The notes below the pieces were generated by a model. It made no database searches. It was not told the DNA's origin and saw only the letters and a program-made list of their open reading frames with translations. The position numbers were made by a program, and so were the translations under genes. This document shows positions 32,451 to 40,879 of a DNA stretch of 64,000 bases, one piece after another. Origin of the DNA: Clostridia bacterium (GTDB lineage Bacteria > Bacillota > Clostridia > Oscillospirales > Acutalibacteraceae); assembly GCA_017549105.1 (NCBI GenBank), contig JAFYVN010000002.1:1-64000 (forward strand), written 5' to 3'. Positions within the stretch are counted from its first letter, which is position 1. Each line of letters begins with the position of its first letter.

Positions 32451-34140
32451 AAAAGAACAAGGCTTTACCGCACTTTACTGCCGATTATCCCGTGATGACG
32501 GTACCGAAGGCGACAGTAATTCTGTGGTTAATCAGAAAAAGTTATTGCAGAAGTATGCTAAGGATAACGGTTTTCAGAATCCGAGAGTTTATGTAGATGA
32601 CGGATATACGGGAACAAACTTCAACCGTCCCGCATTTCAGCAGATGATTGAAGATATTGAACTTGGATATATCTCAACGATAATCGTAAAAGATATGTCC
32701 CGTCTGGGCAGAAACTATCTTGAAGTCGGCTACTATACCGACAACTACTTTCCGCAGAAAAATGTCCGGTTCATTGCAATAAATGACGGAGTTGACAGTG
32801 CGGATGGTGACAACGAATTTGCACCGATAAGAAATGTAATCAACGAGCTTTATGCAAGGGACATCAGCAGAAAAGTACGCTCATCATACCGAATAAGAGG
32901 TAATTCGGGCGAACCGCTTTCAAAACCGCCTTACGGATATATCGAATCTCCCGATAATCCGAAAAAATGGATAATCGACCCCGAAGCGGCTGCTATTGTG
33001 AAACGGATATTTCAAATGAGTCTTGAGGGCAAAGGCAACGAAACGATTGCAAGGATATTGCACGAAGAAAAAGTTTTGGTGCCTACATCATATATGATAG
33101 AAAAAGGCATCCGACAAAGCGGAAGAAAATCTGCTGATCCGTGCAAATGGATGGCAACAACAGTCGGAAGAATCCTTGAAAGTCAGGAATACTGCGGAGA
33201 CGTTATCAACTTCAAGACATATTCCCGTTCGTTCAAAGACAAGCGGAGATTGGCAAATCCAAAAGAAAATTGGGTGATTTTCAAAGATGTTCACGAGCCG
33301 ATAGTTGACCGTGAAACTTTTGAGCTGGTTCAGAAATCCATAAAAAACACCAAACGGAGAGCACCCAAACCCGAGAACGGTGAAAAAAGCATATTCAGCG
33401 ATTTGCTTTACTGTTCGGATTGCGGTCACAAGCTGTGGCATCACGTGAATCCCCGTAACAAAGATATCAAGTTTTTCAGTTGTTCCAACTACAAGAAAGA
33501 CACAAGAGGCACCTGCGATGCAAGGCATTATGTCCGTGCGGATGCAATAGAGCAGGTTGTGATACTTGAACTCAAACGGCTTGCGAAGTTTCTTGAATAT
33601 GACGAAGAAGCATTTGCCGATATGCTTGCCGAGAAGACAAACGAAGACCTTATTGCAGAAAAGAAACAGGTTCAGAAAGAGCTTGACAGAGCAATCGCAA
33701 GAAATGAAGATGTTGCGAGGCTGTATGAAAGGCTTTATGAAGATAATGTTTCTGGCAAGGTAACCGATGAATGGTTTATGCAGTTATCCCATAAATATGA
33801 AAGCGAAAGGCTTGAACTAAAAACAAAGATTCAGCAATACCGTGAGCAGCTGAGCAATCTCGGCACAATGCAGAAAGGCAAGGAACAATTCATATCAGCC
33901 GTGAGAAAGTTTATGCAAATGGATACTCTGACAGCACCGCTGCTCAAAGAACTGATAGACAAAATCGTTGTTTACGAAACGCAGGGAACGGGAAAGCACA
34001 GAACGCAGAGAATTGTAATTTACTACCGATTTGTAGGCTATCTCGAAATACCGCTGACCGAAAGCGAATGGGAGTATTACCGAGCCGACACAAGACAGGG
34101 AGTTGCGGTTGAATATATCTCAAAGAATATCCCGGCATAA
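32434..34140 (+). CDS. large serine recombinase of IME2
   Basis: 568 residues with the same domain order as the IME1 enzyme: catalytic domain with Ser19 in YCRLSRDD, DDGYTGTNFNRPAF, KDMSRLGRN; recombinase domain PPYGYIES...GKGNETIA; zinc ribbon CSDCGHK and CSNYKKDTRGTC; coiled coil. GGAAAGGAGG precedes the ATG. It should recombine the rebuilt attP with the tRNA-Arg CCA-end site. Confidence 0.94.
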   Translation: MQSKDKKEQGFTALYCRLSRDDGTEGDSNSVVNQKKLLQKYAKDNGFQNPRVYVDDGYTGTNFNRPAFQQMIEDIELGYISTIIVKDMSRLGRNYLEVGYYTDNYFPQKNVRFIAINDGVDSADGDNEFAPIRNVINELYARDISRKVRSSYRIRGNSGEPLSKPPYGYIESPDNPKKWIIDPEAAAIVKRIFQMSLEGKGNETIARILHEEKVLVPTSYMIEKGIRQSGRKSADPCKWMATTVGRILESQEYCGDVINFKTYSRSFKDKRRLANPKENWVIFKDVHEPIVDRETFELVQKSIKNTKRRAPKPENGEKSIFSDLLYCSDCGHKLWHHVNPRNKDIKFFSCSNYKKDTRGTCDARHYVRADAIEQVVILELKRLAKFLEYDEEAFADMLAEKTNEDLIAEKKQVQKELDRAIARNEDVARLYERLYEDNVSGKVTDEWFMQLSHKYESERLELKTKIQQYREQLSNLGTMQKGKEQFISAVRKFMQMDTLTAPLLKELIDKIVVYETQGTGKHRTQRIVIYYRFVGYLEIPLTESEWEYYRADTRQGVAVEYISKNIPA

Positions 34141-34164
34141 AAAACTGTCCGTAGCAAACAAAAA

Positions 34165-34185
34165 GAGCAGGCATAACACCTGCTC
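34165..34185. terminator. hairpin after the IME2 recombinase
   Basis: GAGCAGG-CATAACA-CCTGCTC, 7-bp stem, without T-run on the plus strand; weak terminator or mRNA end. Confidence 0.45.
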
Positions 34186-34210
34186 GAAAATATAACTGAA
34201 ATAAAAAATC

Positions 34211-34270
34211 GAGTGTTCACAACTTGAATCCGTTATGAACACTCGAGATGGCGCGCTGCAAGGGATTCGA
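34211..34270. repeat. attR of IME2: palindromic arm, ATGG core, tRNA-Arg 3' end
   Basis: GAGTGTTCACAAC (34211-34223) pairs with GTTATGAACACTC (34232-34244, one mismatch). Then GAG, ATGG (34248-34251) and the tRNA 3' end. On the minus strand, reading out of the tRNA, the palindrome is followed by GATTTTTTATTTC, so it makes an intrinsic terminator right behind the tRNA. Confidence 0.82.
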
Positions 34271-34325
34271 ACCCCTGACCTTTTGGTTCGTAGCCAAACA
34301 CTCTATCCGGCTGAGCTAGCAGCGC
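34249..34325 (-). tRNA. tRNA-Arg (anticodon ACG)
   Basis: A complete cloverleaf: acceptor GCGCTGC/GCAGCGC, D-arm GCTCAGCCGGATAGAGT, anticodon stem TTTGG/CCAAA with loop CTACGAA (ACG), T-arm AGGGG-TTCGAAT-CCCTT, discriminator G and encoded CCA (34251-34249). The IME2 recombination core lies at its CCA end, and the gene remains intact. Confidence 0.96.
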
Positions 34326-34331
34326 ATATTC

Positions 34332-34366
34332 ACTTTGGCAGTCGGTTGAGTTCCGATTGCCAAAGT
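34332..34366. repeat. inverted repeat upstream of the tRNA
   Basis: ACTTTGGCA (34332-34340) pairs with TGCCAAAGT (34358-34366), inner TCGG/CCGA. It lies between a TATTAT-like -10 (about 34368-34374, minus) and the tRNA 5' end, so it may be the 5' leader that RNase P removes. Confidence 0.6.
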
Positions 34367-34438
34367 ATAATATCACATCTTTTCAAAAAAATCAATACCT
34401 AAATCAAAAAAAATTAATTTTTTTATTTATCAAACAAC

Positions 34439-34473
34439 AACAGCTGAAAGTTCACCTCAGAACTCTCAGTTGT
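34439..34473 (-). terminator. terminator after the PAP2 phosphatase gene
   Basis: ACAGCTGAAAGTTC and GAACTCTCAGTTGT form an imperfect 14-bp stem; a T-rich stretch with AAAAAAATT follows on the minus strand. Confidence 0.65.
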
Positions 34474-34482
34474 AAATTCTTT

Positions 34483-35208
34483 TTATTTTGCTTTCTTTGC
34501 CTTCTTGTTTGCGATTGCTGCTTCGATTTTGGGATAAACAACATCATAAAGCTTTGCGAAGATGAGATAACCGATGATTGCATAAAGGATGCCTACGAAA
34601 GCGCCGACGATAACGTCTGTGGGATAATGAACGCCTACATAGATTCTTGACATACCCATAAGGAATGCGAAGATGAATGCAGCGATTGATGCCCACTTAT
34701 TTTTAAGAACCATTGCAAGTGCCATTGCAAAAGTGAATGCCGATGAGGTATGACCTGAGGGGAATGAGAGCGACTTTGATGACATATAGTCAACAATTGC
34801 GGGCCACTCATAGCCTGCATTCCACTTTTCTGCAAAGCCGGGGAATCTGTCGATAGTCCAGTCAATCTTGCCGAAAAGACCGATCCAGTCATATTCTCTG
34901 CCGTATTCGGTGAATGCCTTCTGTGCTGCTTCGGGGAGAATTGTGAGATTATAGGGTCTGGGTCTTTCCATAATGGGTTTGATAAGTTCGTTGTTGAGAA
35001 GAGTCATAACAAGAAGTGAACCGAGGCAGACAAGACCTGCCTTTCTTGTTTTCTTGAAGCAAAGCATAACCAATCCGAGAGCGATGAAGAAGATACCTTC
35101 GTCACCGAGAGTGGTTATAATTTTCATAATCGGGGTGAGCCAATCCATTCTTACGAAATCTTTAAAGAATTCGAAAATGGCGAGGTCAAAGTTAAGTATC
35201 GCTTCCAA
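34483..35208 (-). CDS. PAP2-family membrane phosphatase
   Basis: 241 residues with several membrane helices and the phosphatidic-acid-phosphatase triad: KPIMERPRPYN, SFPSGHTSSAFT and SRIYVGVHYPTDVIVG. It dephosphorylates lipid phosphates, for example undecaprenyl pyrophosphate or phosphatidylglycerol phosphate. The TTG at 35208 is preferred because the only ribosome-binding site (GAAAGG) touches the ATG at 35217 and is about 10 nt from the TTG. A Lys/Ala-rich C-terminus (IANKKAKKAK) ends the protein. Confidence 0.9.
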   Translation of the reverse strand: MEAILNFDLAIFEFFKDFVRMDWLTPIMKIITTLGDEGIFFIALGLVMLCFKKTRKAGLVCLGSLLVMTLLNNELIKPIMERPRPYNLTILPEAAQKAFTEYGREYDWIGLFGKIDWTIDRFPGFAEKWNAGYEWPAIVDYMSSKSLSFPSGHTSSAFTFAMALAMVLKNKWASIAAFIFAFLMGMSRIYVGVHYPTDVIVGAFVGILYAIIGYLIFAKLYDVVYPKIEAAIANKKAKKAK

Positions 35209-35366
35209 AAATATCATCCTTTCATTTTTATGATATAAAATTTTATGTTATATATTATCGCTTTTATTTCAGAAAATTTCAAGTCCTAATTTCAAGTTTT
35301 TTATTTTTATGCAAAATTTTATGATTTTCAGCAACAAACATACCCTATAAATAAGACTTACGGCTA

Positions 35367-35395
35367 TTGCATTTCGGTAAATATTAGGATATAAT
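35367..35395 (+). promoter_or_regulatory. promoter of the FemAB-ThuA-dut genes
   Basis: TTGCAT (35367-35372), 17-nt spacer, TATAAT (35390-35395). Confidence 0.8.
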
Positions 35396-35429
35396 ATGAT
35401 TATCTATATATAGACTGAGAGGATATAAT

Positions 35430-36461
35430 GTGAAAACACAGATTATCAATATAAATAATGCCGCAGAATTTGATGCATTCGTTGAGTCGCACAAAAACGG
35501 CCATTTTCTCCAGACATCGCTGTGGGCAAGGGTCAAGGATGACTGGAAATGGTTCGGAGTCATCTGCAAGGATGACAGCGGCAAAATCAAAGGTACTATG
35601 GGTGTGCTTCTGAGAAAAATTTCAAAGCTCCCCTATCATATGATGTATGCCCCGAGAGGTCCCGTCTGCGATTTTGACGATAAAGAAACCTTTTCTGCGC
35701 TCATCGAAGCGGCAAAGCAGGAAGGCAAAAAATATAATGCATATGAACTGAAAATCGATAAGGATGTTCCCGTTGATAACGAAGACTACCGCACGATTGC
35801 TCTTTCAAACGGATTCAAATTCAAAGAACGAACCATCAACTTTGAAGACTTTCAGTGCAGATATGTTATCAGAATTCATCTGAACGGCAGAACGGAAGAC
35901 GAAGTTTTTGCGGCATTCCATTCCGACCACCGCAGAAAAATCCGCATTGCTATGAAGAACAATGTTGAAATAAAGATTCACGGCAGCGAAAAGGCTGACG
36001 TTTTCTATTCGCTGATGAAAGAAACCTGCGAAAGAGACGGCTTTGAGCTTCGCTCCGCTGCATATTTCGCAAAAATTCTCGATTGCTTCGGCGATAAAGC
36101 AAGACTCTATCTTGCTTACTATGAAGGTCAGCCGATTGCGGGCGCAATTTCGGTGCTCTGGGGCGACAAGGTATGGTATTTCTACGGTGCTTCTTCAAAT
36201 GAAAACCGCAAGGTTATGCCGAATTACCTGATGCAATGGGAAATGATTAAATGGGCAATAGAAGAAGGCTGCAGAATCTATGATTTCAGAGGCGTTGCCG
36301 GTGTTATTGACGAAAGCAACCCCCTCTTCGGTCTTTACCGTTTCAAACACCGATTCGACGGCGACTACATTGAATTTATGGGCGAAATGGATTTAATAAC
36401 AAAACCGACTGCCGCAAAAATCGTTGCCGCATCACAAGAAATAATGAAGAAATTAAGATAA
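35430..36461 (+). CDS. FemAB/FemX-like aminoacyltransferase
   Basis: 343 residues with two GNAT-like halves. Visible are FLQTSLWARVKDDWKWFGV, the MMYAPRGPVCDF segment, HSDHRRKIRIAMKNNVEIK, and near the end VMPNYLMQWEMIKWAIEEGC and YDFRGVAG...FGLYRFKHRFDG, all typical of the FemAB family. They add amino acids to lipid II or transfer acyl groups to cell-wall precursors. No long coiled coil of FemA is seen, so it is nearer FmhB/FemX. GTG start, GAGAGGA upstream. Confidence 0.87.
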   Translation: MKTQIININNAAEFDAFVESHKNGHFLQTSLWARVKDDWKWFGVICKDDSGKIKGTMGVLLRKISKLPYHMMYAPRGPVCDFDDKETFSALIEAAKQEGKKYNAYELKIDKDVPVDNEDYRTIALSNGFKFKERTINFEDFQCRYVIRIHLNGRTEDEVFAAFHSDHRRKIRIAMKNNVEIKIHGSEKADVFYSLMKETCERDGFELRSAAYFAKILDCFGDKARLYLAYYEGQPIAGAISVLWGDKVWYFYGASSNENRKVMPNYLMQWEMIKWAIEEGCRIYDFRGVAGVIDESNPLFGLYRFKHRFDGDYIEFMGEMDLITKPTAAKIVAASQEIMKKLR

Positions 36462-36474
36462 AGGAGATAATACT

Positions 36475-37218
36475 ATGATTAACGTTACCGTCTGGAACGA
36501 AGGCGTTCACGAAAAAACAAGCAATGAAGTTGCGGGTGTATACCCCGCAGGCATTCACGGATGCATAAAGAATTTTCTTTCGTCCCAGGAAGATTTCAAT
36601 GTCCGCACTGCTACACTTGCACAGCGCCGTTGCGGTCTTTCCGACGAAGTTCTTGAATCAACCGATGTTCTCATCTGGTGGGGTCATATGGCACACGACA
36701 AGGTTCCCGATAAGCTCGTTGAAAAGATACATAAACGAGTACTCGCAGGCATGGGTCTTGTTGTTCTCCATTCGGGTCACCATTCAAAGATTTTCAAGGC
36801 TCTTATGGGCACAACCTGTAATCTCCGCTGGAGAGACGGTGACCGAGAAAGAATCTGGAACATCAATCCCACCCATCCCATTGCAAAAGGCATTCCTGCT
36901 CATTTCAGCCTTGCTGTTGAAGAAATGTACGGCGAGCAGTTCGACATTCCCAAGCCCGACGAAATTGTTTTCCTCGGCTGGTTCTCTGGCGGTGAGGTTT
37001 TCCGTTCGGGATGCTGCTGGACCAGAGGTCTCGGCAAGATTTTCTATTTTCAGCCGGGTCACGAAAGCAACCCCACATTCCACAACGAATACGTTCAGAA
37101 AATCATCATCAATGCAGTAAGATGGGCAGAACCCGCAGTAAAAGTTATTGAACCCATCCCCTGCCCGCACAAAAAGACTCCCCCCGAAGAAAGATATAAG
37201 GAGAGTCTGACCAAATAA
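36475..37218 (+). CDS. ThuA-like domain protein
   Basis: 247 residues of class-I glutamine amidotransferase-like fold: VTVWNEGVHE, TDVLIWWGHMAHD, GMGLVVLHSGHHSK, WRDGDRERIWNINPTHPIAKG, FYFQPGHESNPTF. This matches the ThuA (trehalose utilization) family. The exact reaction is unknown; some act in sugar dehydrogenase pathways. Start has AAGGAG 8 nt upstream. It overlaps dut as TAATG. Confidence 0.88.
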   Translation: MINVTVWNEGVHEKTSNEVAGVYPAGIHGCIKNFLSSQEDFNVRTATLAQRRCGLSDEVLESTDVLIWWGHMAHDKVPDKLVEKIHKRVLAGMGLVVLHSGHHSKIFKALMGTTCNLRWRDGDRERIWNINPTHPIAKGIPAHFSLAVEEMYGEQFDIPKPDEIVFLGWFSGGEVFRSGCCWTRGLGKIFYFQPGHESNPTFHNEYVQKIIINAVRWAEPAVKVIEPIPCPHKKTPPEERYKESLTK

Positions 37219-37661
37219 TGAATACATTCAAGATAAAAAAACTGCGTGAAAACGCCAAAATTCCGTTCAGAGCAACCCCCGGCAGTGCAGGAATGGACCT
37301 TTATGCCTGCATTGACGAACCGATAACCCTTGACGGAGGCGAAAAAGCTGTTATCCCCACAGGCATCGCAATCGAACTGCCGTCAGCGGAGCTTGGTGCA
37401 TTCGTTTTTGCAAGAAGCGGTCTTGCAATCAAGCACGGTATCGGTCTGCTCAATTCAGTCGGAGTAATCGACAGCGATTACAGAGGCGAAATCTGTGTGG
37501 GTGTTATCAATCAGCTCAAGGAAGCATACACAATCAATCCCGACGAGCGTATTGCACAGCTTGTCATTATGCCCGTTTCGCTTATAACTCCCGTTGAAGC
37601 CGATGAACTTGATGACACCGAAAGAGGTGCCGGCGGTTTCGGCAGCACAGGCAAGGTATGA
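37218..37661 (+). CDS. dut: deoxyuridine 5'-triphosphate nucleotidohydrolase
   Basis: 147 residues, normal trimeric dUTPase size. The five motifs are visible: AGMDLYACID, ARSGLAIKHG, GVIDSDYRGE, NPDERIAQLVIMP, and the C-terminal ERGAGGFGSTG. It hydrolyses dUTP to dUMP and PPi, keeping uracil out of DNA and feeding dTMP synthesis. It is coupled to thuA by a 1-nt overlap. Confidence 0.95.
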   Translation: MNTFKIKKLRENAKIPFRATPGSAGMDLYACIDEPITLDGGEKAVIPTGIAIELPSAELGAFVFARSGLAIKHGIGLLNSVGVIDSDYRGEICVGVINQLKEAYTINPDERIAQLVIMPVSLITPVEADELDDTERGAGGFGSTGKV

Positions 37662-37665
37662 TATT

Positions 37666-37968
37666 ATGAAAAAAACAATAAACATTCTTTCAACCGTTGA
37701 CTTATCCGTGCTTGCGTTGTGGCTGATATCGTTTATCGTATCGCAAATCACAGCCCAAACGCCTTACGCCGACTATGTTGCTGCCGCTTTTGTTGTGATA
37801 TACGCAATAGCTGCAGTTACGGTTGTTGCCCATACAATCGCATCGGTTGTTCTTCTTGTTATGAAGAAAAAATTCTCACTTTCCCTTCTCATTACCACTT
37901 ATGTTGCAAACATTTCATGGACTGTGATATTGGCTATGGTAATAAACCGTTTCTTAAACGCATTTTAA
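37666..37968 (+). CDS. small membrane protein
   Basis: 100 residues with three hydrophobic segments (about 10-28, 40-66, 75-98), separated by short loops; MKKKF stands in one loop. AAGGT precedes the ATG by 9 nt. It follows dut by 4 nt and precedes the hydrolase gene by 9 nt, so it is part of the same operon. No family recognised. Confidence 0.72.
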   Translation: MKKTINILSTVDLSVLALWLISFIVSQITAQTPYADYVAAAFVVIYAIAAVTVVAHTIASVVLLVMKKKFSLSLLITTYVANISWTVILAMVINRFLNAF

Positions 37969-37977
37969 GGTGATACT

Positions 37978-38898
37978 ATGAAAAAAATTATCAGCATTCT
38001 TTGCGTAATCGCAATCATATTCTCTGCATTTTCGCTTTTTGCTTTTGCAGAAGAAAATGAATTCAAGCCGTACGAAGACAGTAAGTTTTTCGAATACGGT
38101 GACTATGATATTCACTACAGAATTGTTCCCGCAGAAGGTGAAACAAAGGGCAGAATAATGATGCTCCACGGCTTTCTCTGCTCTACATATGCGTGGCGCA
38201 ATATGGCCCCGATTCTTGCAAAAGAAGGCTATGAATGCGTTATGGCAGACCTTCCGAATTTTGGATTCAGCACAAGAGAATCAGACGATATTGAAATCAT
38301 CGACCGTGAAATTCTCATCACCGAGCTTATGAAAAGCATTGCTCCGATGGATGAATGGATTATCGCAGGCCATTCGATGGGCGGCGGAGTTGCAGTCAAT
38401 ATTGCAATCAACAATCCCGTTAAAAATCTTCTTCTCTACTGCCCCGCACCTCAGAGTGAATTTCCCGATGTTATGGAAGGATTTATGACATCGGGCGCAA
38501 TGAAGTGGTTTATGAATGTGTTTTTCAATTACGGCACAAGATGTGAACCGCTTGTCAAAATGATAATCTATGCTGCAACAATGGATTGGGAATTTTCCAA
38601 AAATTACGATGTTACGGGTGTTACCGATGCAACGCAATACAACGGTTTCGGCGGCGGACTTTGTGAAATGATGTTCAACGTCAAGGCAACCGACCTTGAA
38701 AATGCTTCAAAGGTTGAATGCCCCGTTCTTCTTCTCAATGCAAGCAAAGATATTATCATAAACTCCTCGATGAAAGAACAGATGCAGACCGCATTCCCCG
38801 ATGCTGAAACTTATATCGTTGAGGGTGGCGGTCATCAGTGCATCGAAAACCGAGCAGAAGAAATCTGCGGAGTTACACTCGATTTTCTTGAGAAATAA
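37978..38898 (+). CDS. secreted or membrane-anchored alpha/beta hydrolase
   Basis: 306 residues. Signal peptide MKKIISILCVIAIIFSAFSL with cleavage near FAFAEE. Alpha/beta hydrolase core with the oxyanion HGFLC, nucleophile elbow AGHSMGGG (Ser), acid in LLLNASKDIIINSSM and catalytic His in GGGHQCIEN. A CAP region lies at about 150-230. Substrate unknown; esterase or lipase-like. The stop codon touches that of the convergent degV gene. Confidence 0.9.
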   Translation: MKKIISILCVIAIIFSAFSLFAFAEENEFKPYEDSKFFEYGDYDIHYRIVPAEGETKGRIMMLHGFLCSTYAWRNMAPILAKEGYECVMADLPNFGFSTRESDDIEIIDREILITELMKSIAPMDEWIIAGHSMGGGVAVNIAINNPVKNLLLYCPAPQSEFPDVMEGFMTSGAMKWFMNVFFNYGTRCEPLVKMIIYAATMDWEFSKNYDVTGVTDATQYNGFGGGLCEMMFNVKATDLENASKVECPVLLLNASKDIIINSSMKEQMQTAFPDAETYIVEGGGHQCIENRAEEICGVTLDFLEK

Positions 38899-39741
38899 TT
38901 ATTTTTCAAGAAAGTGAATTCCAAGAGCATTTCTGCCGCTGTGAAGGCTTATCATACATCCAGTAAAAGCGGTTATAACCTGCTCAAACCCCGCATTTTC
39001 TAGCATTTCGGTGATAACGGAAAGCTCTGCTTTTTCAGCTCCCGAATGATAAAGAAAAGCGGTTGAAAAGTCGATATTTTTATGAGTTTTAAGCTGTTCG
39101 TCTGCATATTGCAGGCGGACGGCTTTTATTTTGCCCCGATATTTTTTGGTAACATCGATTTTGCCGTCAACCATTGCAGCGCAAGGCTTCACCGAAAGCA
39201 GATTTGCTCCGAAAGCGGCTGCAGCAGAACATCTGCCCGAGCGTCTGAGATAATCAATATCATCGAGAATATAACTCACTTTTGTTTTCGGAACAAGGCC
39301 AGAAAGATGCGAATAAATTTCTTCCGCACTCATTCCTTCATCCCGCATTTCACACCCTTTGATTGCAAGCAGAGCAATTCCTCCGGCAAGCGAACGTGTA
39401 TCAAGCGGATAAACATCATTAAGCCTCGCAGATGCAATTCTTGCATTGCGGAAGGTTGACGATAATTCGGAACAGAACGAAAGATGAACAACAGCCTTGC
39501 CCTCTGCCGTAAACCTGCCAAAAAAGTCAATATATTCACCCGGAGAAACAGCAGATGTTTTGGGAATTTCACCTGTTTTTTCAACATAATCAAAAATCTC
39601 TGCCGCTGTTATCTCAACCCCGTCATTTTTCTCTTTTCCTCCGATAACAACGTGCATCGGCATGATTTCAATCCCGTATTTTTTTGCCGTTTCAACAGGA
39701 ATATCCGCGGCACTGTCTGCCGTAATAATAACCTTTTTCAT
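38899..39741 (-). CDS. DegV family fatty-acid-binding protein
   Basis: 280 residues. KVIITADSAADIPVETAKKYGI, GEIPKTSAVSPGEY and VVHLSFCSELSSTFRNA are DegV hallmarks; the C-terminal domain carries SVKPCAAMVDGKI. DegV/FakB proteins bind fatty acids for FakA kinase. The ATG at 39741 has GGAGG; an upstream in-frame ATG has none. Convergent with the hydrolase gene with no spacer. Confidence 0.9.
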   Translation of the reverse strand: MKKVIITADSAADIPVETAKKYGIEIMPMHVVIGGKEKNDGVEITAAEIFDYVEKTGEIPKTSAVSPGEYIDFFGRFTAEGKAVVHLSFCSELSSTFRNARIASARLNDVYPLDTRSLAGGIALLAIKGCEMRDEGMSAEEIYSHLSGLVPKTKVSYILDDIDYLRRSGRCSAAAAFGANLLSVKPCAAMVDGKIDVTKKYRGKIKAVRLQYADEQLKTHKNIDFSTAFLYHSGAEKAELSVITEMLENAGFEQVITAFTGCMISLHSGRNALGIHFLEK

Positions 39742-39787
39742 CTTTTTCCTCCGAATTTTTTTCATATTATTTGCCGAAAAAGGAATT

Positions 39788-40765
39788 TTATACTATATCT
39801 GTACCGGGATAATAATGAGCAAGAATTTCTCTCCACGAAAATCCCTGACGGGCCATATAATCAGCGCCGTACTGACTCATTCCCACTCCGTGACCGTAGC
39901 CTCTGCAAGTGAAAACAAACTCGTCACCCGTGTAAGCAACATCAAAGCAAAGGCTTCTCAGACCGAACTCATCCCTGATTTTTGACGCACCGATTTTATT
40001 CTCTCCGAAGGTAACGCTTAACGTGTAGCCGCTGTCTGATTTTTCGGTTTTTCCAAGCCATTCATCGGCATCTCCGTCAAGATTTGCTCCGCATTTCTTC
40101 GCAATCTTTTTAAACTCAGATTCAGTGAATTTTGACGTGCTCATATAATTCGGAGAAAGTCTGTCACCGGGACTCTCAACACTTATCAGATAAGGGATTT
40201 CCGCATTCCACAGACTATCTGCACTTTGAGTTGAACCTGCACTTATTGCATGATAAACGGCAAGTGCGGTTTCTCCGTTATAAGAGATATAACATCCCGA
40301 AACTTCATCAACAGCAGCTGATATTTTCGCCTCATATTCTTCAGATTTTTCTCCCCATTTTTCTTTGCGTTGCTTTTGAGAAAGATATGCCTGATGAGTG
40401 TCGGGACTGTCGGTTATATCCGCATTGCCGAGCGATGAATCTTTATGCTTTTTGTTCTGCTCGCAAGTCTTTTTTGCGTATGTATAACACGCAACCGCCT
40501 GAGCCTTCAGCGCTTCCGTATGATAATCTGCCGACATTTCAGCCGCAACGCATCCGATGATATACTCACGCATACCGAGCTTACGAATTTTTCCGTTTGA
40601 AGATGACATAACAGAAATATATTCTTCATCTTCGGCAGGCTTGTTCGTTTCCGTTGTTGCAGGCACCGTTTCTTTTTCTTCGGCAGCATCGCTTCCGAGA
40701 GCCGCAACGGGGCAAATAACAAGAGCAAGAGCCAGAACTATGCATAAAATAAGATTTGTGCGCAT
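39788..40765 (-). CDS. SpoIID/LytB domain protein
   Basis: 325 residues: signal peptide MRTNLILCIVLALALVICPV, an Ala/Glu/Thr-rich linker, then the SpoIID domain with LGMREYIIGCVAAEMSADYH, ALKAQAVACYTYAK, AVYHAISAGSTQSADSLW and GYGHGVGMSQYGADYMARQG. SpoIID is a lytic transglycosylase that thins septal peptidoglycan during engulfment. The match is to the general family, so it may be SpoIID itself or a vegetative relative. Confidence 0.88.
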   Translation of the reverse strand: MRTNLILCIVLALALVICPVAALGSDAAEEKETVPATTETNKPAEDEEYISVMSSSNGKIRKLGMREYIIGCVAAEMSADYHTEALKAQAVACYTYAKKTCEQNKKHKDSSLGNADITDSPDTHQAYLSQKQRKEKWGEKSEEYEAKISAAVDEVSGCYISYNGETALAVYHAISAGSTQSADSLWNAEIPYLISVESPGDRLSPNYMSTSKFTESEFKKIAKKCGANLDGDADEWLGKTEKSDSGYTLSVTFGENKIGASKIRDEFGLRSLCFDVAYTGDEFVFTCRGYGHGVGMSQYGADYMARQGFSWREILAHYYPGTDIV

Positions 40766-40788
40766 TTTGTTCTTCCTTTCCGTAACAC

Positions 40789-40818
40789 TTGACTTTTATA
40801 TATATTTTGATATATAAT
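40789..40818 (+). promoter_or_regulatory. promoter of citrate synthase gene
   Basis: TTGACT (40789-40794), 18-nt spacer, TATAAT (40813-40818). Confidence 0.75.
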
Positions 40819-40879
40819 GAATTAATTATAGAATGGGTGAATATAATTTTTAAAACATTAATGGACGGAGGTAAACAAT

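Larger units (their letters stand above)
15881..34245. mobile_element. IME2: 18.4-kb integrative mobilizable element carrying a defence/competition cargo, inserted at tRNA-Arg
   Basis: Bounded by inverted 21-bp arms and a shared ATGG core. Cargo (15.9-26.6 kb): small DUF6061-like protein, OLD nuclease, two ABC half-transporters, two-component system, Cys-His-Asp protein, Mrr-nSTAND3 protein. Backbone (26.7-34.14 kb): hairpin leader, sigma-like protein, 102-aa protein, Xre membrane protein, MobQ-type oriT, DUF3847, MobA/MobL, ParB, VNGV protein, large serine recombinase. No T4SS genes. Confidence 0.8.
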
